This document shows positions 58,932 through 64,000 of a stretch of 64,000 bases of DNA, piece by piece. The notes under the pieces are model-generated. The model saw only the letters and a program-made list of their open reading frames with translations, did no database searches and had not been told where the DNA came from. This stretch comes from CAYQVO01 sp964421085 (GTDB lineage Bacteria; Bdellovibrionota_C; UBA2361; CAYQVO01). The stretch lies in assembly GCA_964421085.1 (NCBI GenBank), contig CAYQVO010000002.1, positions 62,001 to 126,000 on the forward strand. Direction: 5' to 3'. Both the position numbers and the translations under genes were made by a program. Each line of letters opens with the position of its first letter. Position 1 is the stretch's first letter.

Positions 58932-58960
58932 TGATGCTGAACGGTTCTCCCATTATACTT
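58932..58960 (+). promoter_or_regulatory. Sigma70 promoter for paralogue B, overlapping a divergent -10
   Basis: TTGATG (58932-58937), exactly 17 bp, then TATACT (58955-58960) gives a strong sigma70-like promoter for the gene at 58992. On the minus strand TATAAT at 58953-58958 could be the -10 of the divergent paralogue, so the two promoters overlap. Transcription would begin near 58967. Confidence 0.65.
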
Positions 58961-58991
58961 ACATTATCAATATCCTTCCGGAAACTGACTA

Positions 58992-60152
58992 ATGAGAAAC
59001 TGGGCGATAATCTGCGGATTGGTGAGAGACAGGAGGGCTTTCGAGGAGAAGATCAATTCTCTCGTACAGTGGAGGTCGGAGGGGATTCTCGAAGAGACAG
59101 TTGTTTCCACCTGGCTCGGAGAACTCAATGCTTATGAAGGCCTTTCGAAGAGCCTGGCCGACAAAGGTGTCATTGTTCTGGAGAGCCTCGAGCCGGAGCT
59201 GATCCTTTCGGGTCACAGGATCCATCAGATGAAGACGCTCGCATACGGGTTGGAATCGTGCCCGGATGACGCTCATGTACTGAAGCTCAGGGCTGATCTC
59301 TTCTCTTTTTTCCCCGGTATAAAGCAGGTGCTGGAAGGGCGGGTGGATACGGCCATTGCGCCGGATCCCGGATGGCCGCAGATCTTCAATGAGCGAGTTG
59401 TTGTGGGCACCTTCCTGCCCATTCAGCCATTTTTCATCGGGGACGTTTACTTCTATGGATTGAGAGACGATCTTAAAAAGCTTGTTACATTCACAGTGGA
59501 GCCGGAACTATGCTCTCTGCTGATGAATCCCGAACAGGTTTTTCATTTTGCACCCTTCCGGAACCATTTTCAGTTCTTCTTCCAGTATTTCCGGATCAAT
59601 CCGGGCCTTGTACATCACAGCGTTCAGATGGCGAGCGATCTCGTGAGGTTCCTGCTCGACGAACCATTTTTCCTGAAAACACTCGCGTCCTGGTTGATGC
59701 TTCTCCGGAGGTATTACAGGGTCGGATTCTTCGAGCGAAGCGAAGGACATTCGCTGCAGGCAGCGGAAGAATTCGCAGGAGTCTCGCTGCCGGAATTCCT
59801 TGACCCGATGCTGGAATGTGGGCCTTCATTCCGCTATGTGGTAAGGCCTGCCAACGCCGTGGGTGGGTCTGATGACGCATGGGTTGCCCCCTGCCTCAAC
59901 GGAGATTTTCAGCATGATGTGTTCCGCGACCGTTTCATGGAAGCAGTGGACAGCTTTCCGGATTTTGAATCCTTCCAGAGATTCGGCCAGTCCCCGCTCT
60001 ACCTTTCAAGTGATGCGATAGAGTTCGCCCGCAGGCTCAAAAAGAGATTTCCGGATGCGCCCTTTGTCCTGGAAGATCTCCCCGAATCGAGGGGGAGGAG
60101 TGTAAGGATCCAGGGGAAACCTTTCGACGGAATGGTCAGAGCGGGCCGCTGA
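58992..60152 (+). CDS. WavE-like family protein of unknown function, paralogue B
   Basis: A 386-residue relative of the divergent 57500 product: shared N-terminal GLVRDR, QWRSEGILEETVVSTW, SCPDDAHVLKLRAD. It lacks the C-terminal extension of paralogue A by about 75 residues. The middle is aromatic-rich (FFIGDVYFYGLRDDLKKLVTF) and likely soluble. It has its own strong promoter. Pairing with a radical SAM/aminotransferase operon and a nucleotidyltransferase suggests a step on a surface glycan, but no catalytic residues are recognised beyond the LRAD loop. Confidence 0.6.
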   Translation: MRNWAIICGLVRDRRAFEEKINSLVQWRSEGILEETVVSTWLGELNAYEGLSKSLADKGVIVLESLEPELILSGHRIHQMKTLAYGLESCPDDAHVLKLRADLFSFFPGIKQVLEGRVDTAIAPDPGWPQIFNERVVVGTFLPIQPFFIGDVYFYGLRDDLKKLVTFTVEPELCSLLMNPEQVFHFAPFRNHFQFFFQYFRINPGLVHHSVQMASDLVRFLLDEPFFLKTLASWLMLLRRYYRVGFFERSEGHSLQAAEEFAGVSLPEFLDPMLECGPSFRYVVRPANAVGGSDDAWVAPCLNGDFQHDVFRDRFMEAVDSFPDFESFQRFGQSPLYLSSDAIEFARRLKKRFPDAPFVLEDLPESRGRSVRIQGKPFDGMVRAGR

Positions 60153-60160
60153 GCTTGAGA

Positions 60161-61042
60161 TCACCGTATCAGCTTACTGTACATTTCAGGATAATCCGTG
60201 CAGATCGCGTCCGCGCCTGTTGATACAAGATCCTTTGCCCGCGATAACACACGTTCGATTGATCCTCCATCCTCGTGCGCCTCTCCACCGGCAAGGGCAG
60301 GGGATGATGAATGAAGTTCCGGGCTGACGAGGGCCACGGAAAACCCTTCGCTCCGGGCCGACTCGATGATGTCCCGGGTGTAAAACGCCTTCTTCCGCCC
60401 GTTGACATCGGCTCGATCCCACTCATCCAGCCATATCCAGTCAAAGACATGTCTGTATGGGAGGACAGCATCGAGGCTGTAGAGCGTGTCTGAAACACAC
60501 TTGCTGTATCTCTCGATATCGAACGGGTGCGCAACCGAAGGTGCAAGGTGAATATCCCGAAGTTTTTTTCTCAGACATGACGCGGCGTCAATGGTGAGAT
60601 CGAAAACAAGCATGTTCTTGTGCAGTTCTTCGAACCCCCCAAGAATGTCTGCGAGAACCTCAAGGTTTTTTTCTGACTGATGATGTCCTTTGAGGTGGAG
60701 TGCCTTGAGCGCCGATGATGAAACGGTCCGTATCAGAGCGAGGATGTCCTGTAATGTCATTAAATCCGGCGCGGCGTCCCGCACTTCGTCCGCCATAAGG
60801 TCGTCAAATCTCCTTCGGTCCTTCTCAGCCGATATTCTCGCTATGTCGCAGTCATGCCAGATGAACGGCTGAAGGTCGCGGCTGAATACGACATCGAATT
60901 CGATTCCAAACCCCCGCGTCAGATGGCTCCTGAAAGCTTCGGGGGACGACTCTCGGTGCAGGAACGCCGCATTGTCCGGCTCGAGCCCCCGGTGAGTCAC
61001 TATGAAGGGTGGAGAGATACGATCAATGACAGGTGACGTCAT
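60161..61042 (-). CDS. Glycerophosphodiester phosphodiesterase-like protein (GDPD)
   Basis: A 293-residue protein with the GDPD catalytic pattern: His17-Arg18 (VTHRG), Glu48 and Asp50 (GIEFDV), and His63-Asp64 (FIWHD). These form the metal-binding and acid-base set of the TIM-barrel GDPD superfamily. There is no signal peptide, so it would act in the cytoplasm. It overlaps the nucleotidyltransferase by 20 bp and is the last gene of a HAD - nucleotidyltransferase - GDPD operon. In that setting it more likely handles a glycero- or sugar-phosphodiester precursor than phospholipid breakdown. Confidence 0.82.
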   Translation of the reverse strand: MTSPVIDRISPPFIVTHRGLEPDNAAFLHRESSPEAFRSHLTRGFGIEFDVVFSRDLQPFIWHDCDIARISAEKDRRRFDDLMADEVRDAAPDLMTLQDILALIRTVSSSALKALHLKGHHQSEKNLEVLADILGGFEELHKNMLVFDLTIDAASCLRKKLRDIHLAPSVAHPFDIERYSKCVSDTLYSLDAVLPYRHVFDWIWLDEWDRADVNGRKKAFYTRDIIESARSEGFSVALVSPELHSSSPALAGGEAHEDGGSIERVLSRAKDLVSTGADAICTDYPEMYSKLIR

Positions 61043-61763
61043 TTGCGGCCTCGTAAGCCTGCAGGTCTTCCGGAGTTCCGAGACCGTGCATGGCCCATGG
61101 TGCGATTTCGAAAATTCCCACCTTCTTCCGCGCCAGCAGTATCTCGTTATAGACGGGACAGACGTAAAACTCGCCGTTTACTCTGATGTTTTTCTCTATC
61201 ATCGATACCGCACCCTCGAAGAAGAGGGAACCTTGCTCGAAATAGTAAATGCCGACAGTCGCATGAGAGCTTATCGGTTCCTTTTCCGCGACGCATTCCA
61301 CCAGCCCCTCCGGCGATAACTTTGCATAAGACCATTTTGGATGGGCTGACTGGAATGTGAGAATGTCTCCGTCCAGTCCGCGTTCCTGTGCATCCGATAT
61401 GAGGGAGTCAATGTCGAGATCTATCAGCTGGTCGCTGTTTGCAAGGACCAGAGGGGAATCATTATTGAAAAAGTCGGCGGCAAGCAAAACCGTACACGCT
61501 GCGCCTTCCGTGACTTTTTCCACAGTGACGATGTTGCATCCGGGGGCCAGCGCGTCAAGAAGTTCTTCAAGATTGAACTGCTGACAATGCTCGCGCCGGC
61601 ATATAAAGGTGAACTTATGATCGATGTCAGGCCGCACGTTATCGATGACATGGGAAATCATCGGCCTGCCTTTTACGTCTATAAGAGGTTTGGGCAGGGA
61701 GTACCCCGCCTCCGCGAAACGTTTCCCGTTGCCTGCCATTGGAATTACAATGTTGATCGGCAT
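61023..61763 (-). CDS. Sugar-nucleotide pyrophosphorylase-type nucleotidyltransferase
   Basis: A 246-residue member of the NTP_transferase (RmlA/GalU/GlmU) superfamily. The N-terminal signature MAGNGKRFAEAGYSLPKPLIDVKGRPMI (GxG-x-R and PKPL) binds the NTP, and the metal and sugar sites follow in LANSDQLIDLD and the acidic EKVTEGAACTV. It makes a nucleoside-diphosphate sugar or alcohol. The start overlaps the HAD gene by 19 bp and the stop overlaps GDPD by 20 bp. Which nucleotide or sugar is used cannot be read. Confidence 0.87.
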   Translation of the reverse strand: MPINIVIPMAGNGKRFAEAGYSLPKPLIDVKGRPMISHVIDNVRPDIDHKFTFICRREHCQQFNLEELLDALAPGCNIVTVEKVTEGAACTVLLAADFFNNDSPLVLANSDQLIDLDIDSLISDAQERGLDGDILTFQSAHPKWSYAKLSPEGLVECVAEKEPISSHATVGIYYFEQGSLFFEGAVSMIEKNIRVNGEFYVCPVYNEILLARKKVGIFEIAPWAMHGLGTPEDLQAYEAANDVTCH

Positions 61764-62395
61764 TCTTCCATTCCCTCCATGAGCTCTCCGGACAAAAATT
61801 CAGTAAAGAGAGACTTGTTCACTTCATTGTACGAATCGACTCCAATAAGGAACCCCCCGCTCGCACGGGCTGCGGCTTTCCCGTGGTCGGAATCTTCCAC
61901 GATCGCGCACTGTTCAGGAGAAAGTTTCAACAGCTGAAATGCGCGAAAATAGATCTCCGGATCGGGCTTCGGCAGTCTCACGTCTTCGTTCCCAAGCACT
62001 AGAGAGAAGCAGTCGAAGATGCCGCTTTTCTTCAGCATCAACTCGACACTTCTGTTGACAGCGTTTGAACACACGGCGAGTGTAAATCCCGACTTCCGCA
62101 GCAGTTCGAGCATTTCGATTTTTGCGGGATCAGGACGACAGCGCGCACAGATTGTTTCATAAGTGTATCGCTGCTTGAGGGAAATAACCGGCTTATGAAG
62201 CGCCGAAGGGAAGCCTTTGTGAGCAGACAGCGCTTCGAGCTTCTTCCGGGTAGGAAGACCGTTATAGAATGAAAGATGTTCTTTGCGGGAAATGGTAAAT
62301 CCAAACGTCCCCAGCGCTTTGTTCAGCGCTTCGTAGTGCCACTCAGCGGCGTCGACAAGAACTCCGTCGAGATCGAATATTACAGCTTCAATCAT
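61745..62395 (-). CDS. HAD-superfamily phosphatase/phosphomutase-like
   Basis: A 216-residue HAD hydrolase: VIFDLDGVL with nucleophile Asp8 and Asp10, the SNA loop in VCSNAVNR and the third acidic motif VRLPKPDPEIYFRA followed by CAIVEDSDHG. Cap pattern is beta-phosphoglucomutase-like. It would dephosphorylate or isomerise a sugar phosphate before the nucleotidyltransferase. The start at ATG 62395 is chosen over a longer frame that begins at 62488. First gene of the minus-strand operon. Confidence 0.87.
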   Translation of the reverse strand: MIEAVIFDLDGVLVDAAEWHYEALNKALGTFGFTISRKEHLSFYNGLPTRKKLEALSAHKGFPSALHKPVISLKQRYTYETICARCRPDPAKIEMLELLRKSGFTLAVCSNAVNRSVELMLKKSGIFDCFSLVLGNEDVRLPKPDPEIYFRAFQLLKLSPEQCAIVEDSDHGKAAARASGGFLIGVDSYNEVNKSLFTEFLSGELMEGMEECRSTL

Positions 62396-62566
62396 TCCGC
62401 ATCCCTGCTCAAAAGATCCATGGGCAACTTCACAACGCGCAGGCGCTGAAGTTCCCTCAGTAGAATACTCGGCTGAAAAGATCCGCATCTTTAAAAGTTT
62501 CTTGTCAGAAAGGACCAGGAATTTTTCCTATGAAAGGACCATGGAACATTGTAAAGTTCCGGGAGA

Positions 62567-63214
62567 ATGGACATTTTTAAATTTGCAGAAGGAATAGAGC
62601 GAGGAGCTGGTTCCGCACGGCTTCCCGGCGGTTCTTTCAACGCCCACTTTGGAAGCGCCTTCAAAGCAGTCCGCAGAGTGTCTCCGGCCGATTTCGTCCG
62701 CTTCAGCATTCTCAACTTCGCCGTTCAGCAGCTGTCGGTCCGGAGCGCATTCATGCCCGCCACTGAACGATATCTCTTTGCGGGAGGTCTTTCAGATACC
62801 GACTTTGCGGCTTCTCTCATCGGGATGGTCCCTTTTCTCCGGGCTTATTTTGCGATTCCCCCCGGAGGGGAGAGTGCAAGTGTTTCTGAAGCGAAACAGA
62901 TCATCTCCGGAGGCCGGGAAGACGATTTGAAGACATTCGAAGTGGTGAACAGGACTCCGGCCGGGTTTCTGTTACAGGAGCCTGAAGCGTCGTTCGGCCT
63001 TGTTTCTCTGATCTCGAACGGACAGGAGACTTTTTCCCGGGAATTAGTTCCCGTTCTGGCTGATTCTCTCAGTTCCGGCGGAACCGCTGTCATGACGGTT
63101 CCCTCCGGCGAGATTCCTGAGAATGCGGCCGGCTTTTCGAGAGTCTGGACATCAACACTCGAGCCGCTTTGTCCGTTTGGGGGATTTACTCTCTGCATAC
63201 TGAGGAGATTCTGA
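62567..63214 (+). CDS. Unknown soluble protein in glycan cluster
   Basis: A 215-residue protein without signal peptide or helices. It starts MDIFKFAEGIERGAGSARLPGGSF and has no recognisable motif; the hydrophobic pattern (FGLVSLISNGQETFSRELVPVLADSLSSGGTAVMTVPSG) could be a Rossmann-like half, perhaps a degenerate methyltransferase, but no SAM loop is visible. Its stop (63212-63214) is directly followed by the GT61 gene, so both are probably one transcript. A 16-codon frame (62530-62580) overlaps its start. Confidence 0.5.
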   Translation: MDIFKFAEGIERGAGSARLPGGSFNAHFGSAFKAVRRVSPADFVRFSILNFAVQQLSVRSAFMPATERYLFAGGLSDTDFAASLIGMVPFLRAYFAIPPGGESASVSEAKQIISGGREDDLKTFEVVNRTPAGFLLQEPEASFGLVSLISNGQETFSRELVPVLADSLSSGGTAVMTVPSGEIPENAAGFSRVWTSTLEPLCPFGGFTLCILRRF

Positions 63215-64000
63215 TTGAACAGCGTGGAATTCAGGGCGGAGGATTCGTTTTTGACGCTCGAACGCGTTTCGTCGATGAGTGATGAGCCCGAAAGAGAAAG
63301 CCTTGTCCTTTTGCGGGAAGCAACACAGTATCCCAATGCAGAACCGCTCTTTGTGTATGCAGATGAGGCCATACCTGAAGTGTCGCGCAGCCTCCTGTAC
63401 CGCCAGGCATGGAGCATCGATCCGTCGTACTGTGTCAAACTTCCCGGCGGCTCGGTATACGGGGAGTGCGGGATAGTGACGGGAGGAGGGGTTTTTCTGC
63501 ATGATCTCTCGACGCTTGCCGGACGGCATCGCAAGCCGGCAGAAGTAACCCGGCAGGAAGACGGGAGTGAAATCGCAGGATTCAAAACTGTGAAGCCGGA
63601 ATACCGCGACTGCTCCGCGGCAATCCTGTCTCCCCTTATCGCGTGCGGCAAAAATCATTCTCACTGGCTTTTTCATGCGCTGCCTAAAGTGCAGATTTTC
63701 AGGGATGCGTCGGTTGCCCCCGACTTTTTCCTTGTTCTCCCGGCAGTTGCCGGATATCAGCGGGACACCCTGAAAGCACTCGGAATAGGCGATGATCGGA
63801 TACTTGTGCGCGATCCGGCGCAACCGATGAAGTTCCGTGAACTCTATGCGTCGTACACGCAGAGCGACGTTTCACCGGACATGACGATCTATGATGAAAT
63901 CATATCTAAAGTGGATCGGGGAGAGGAAGGACCTGAAAGAATCTATGTATCCAGAATGGATGCCAGGGGTATGCGGCGTTTCATCAACGAGGAGCAGGTC
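63215..64000 (+). CDS. GT61-family glycosyltransferase (DUF563), C-terminus beyond window
   Basis: An open frame from TTG 63215 (or GTG 63224) runs to the window edge for 262 codons without a stop. GT61 hallmarks are present: SHWLFHALPKVQIF (the HWL...LP loop), an upstream conserved segment CGKNHSH, and ERIYVSRMDARGMRRFINEEQ at the right edge. GT61 enzymes add sugars (xylosyl, GlcNAc and others) to glycans or proteins. It lies directly downstream of the 62567 gene. The C-terminal third is not visible. Confidence 0.8.
   Translation, partial: MNSVEFRAEDSFLTLERVSSMSDEPERESLVLLREATQYPNAEPLFVYADEAIPEVSRSLLYRQAWSIDPSYCVKLPGGSVYGECGIVTGGGVFLHDLSTLAGRHRKPAEVTRQEDGSEIAGFKTVKPEYRDCSAAILSPLIACGKNHSHWLFHALPKVQIFRDASVAPDFFLVLPAVAGYQRDTLKALGIGDDRILVRDPAQPMKFRELYASYTQSDVSPDMTIYDEIISKVDRGEEGPERIYVSRMDARGMRRFINEEQV

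Overview
The window is about 64 kb of chromosome from a Gram-negative (diderm), apparently motile and respiring bacterium. Signs of this are an anti-sigma-28 factor (flgM), complex I subunits (nuoB, nuoI), an outer-membrane DUF481 barrel, a DUF1329 protein, a LolD/MacB-type ABC exporter, lipoproteins and an MltB-type lytic transglycosylase. Gene content (type IIA topoisomerase pair, DUF1152, TIGR03663 and DUF2298 membrane proteins, scattered nuo genes) resembles delta-proteobacterial-like or candidate-phylum genomes. I cannot name the lineage. A run of 10 Ns at 27960-27969 indicates a scaffolded, probably metagenomic, assembly, and the sequence next to it looks chimeric.

Layout. 1-1.9 kb: YbjN-like fragment, rlmH, flgM, nuoB. 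2.1-7.4 kb: tightly overlapping four-gene operon with two large polytopic membrane proteins, a PHP-like putative hydrolase and a small membrane protein. 7.4-14.3 kb: MBL-fold hydrolase, DUF1152 protein, MltB-like transglycosylase, holA, a 63-bp tandem repeat beside tRNA-Phe(GAA), then a minus-strand operon of DsbA/HCCA-like protein, rsmE and a zinc-ribbon/RDD membrane protein. 14.5-24.3 kb: nuoI with a DUF1329 gene, an SspB-like adaptor, parC-parE, an alpha/beta hydrolase and transketolase. 24.4-33 kb: three GT-C-type membrane enzymes (TIGR03663/Agl23-like, a DUF2298 protein interrupted by the gap, and a GT39-DUF2298 fusion). 33-41 kb: nitrous-oxide-promoter-family protein, Cys-rich lipoprotein with a structured leader, a PurF-like amidotransferase lacking its nucleophilic Cys, a four-gene ABC exporter operon and a DUF481 barrel. 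41-45 kb: a 14-repeat delta-60 propeller protein, then a gene graveyard (OsmC remnant abutting a truncated IS200-type transposase). 45-54 kb: a tandem Lrp-like regulator between two orphan amino-acid-type binding proteins, a GT87-like enzyme, a BON lipoprotein, a cysteine-less radical-SAM-like protein and a Flp-like pilin behind an unknown anchored protein. 54-64 kb: a probable surface-glycan region with a methyltransferase / radical SAM-SPASM / class III aminotransferase / TPR operon, a divergent pair of paralogous proteins of unknown family, a HAD / nucleotidyltransferase / GDPD-like operon, an unknown protein and a GT61 glycosyltransferase running off the end.

The strongest candidates for something undescribed are the 54-64 kb region (especially the 57500-60152 paralogue pair), the 2.1-7.4 kb membrane operon, and the three-enzyme GT-C cluster at 24-33 kb. 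Several short dispersed repeats (24366/40340, 45097/52298, 41310/57482) and a tRNA-adjacent hairpin repeat are also unexplained. All functional calls are from reading the sequence and motif memory; no search was run.
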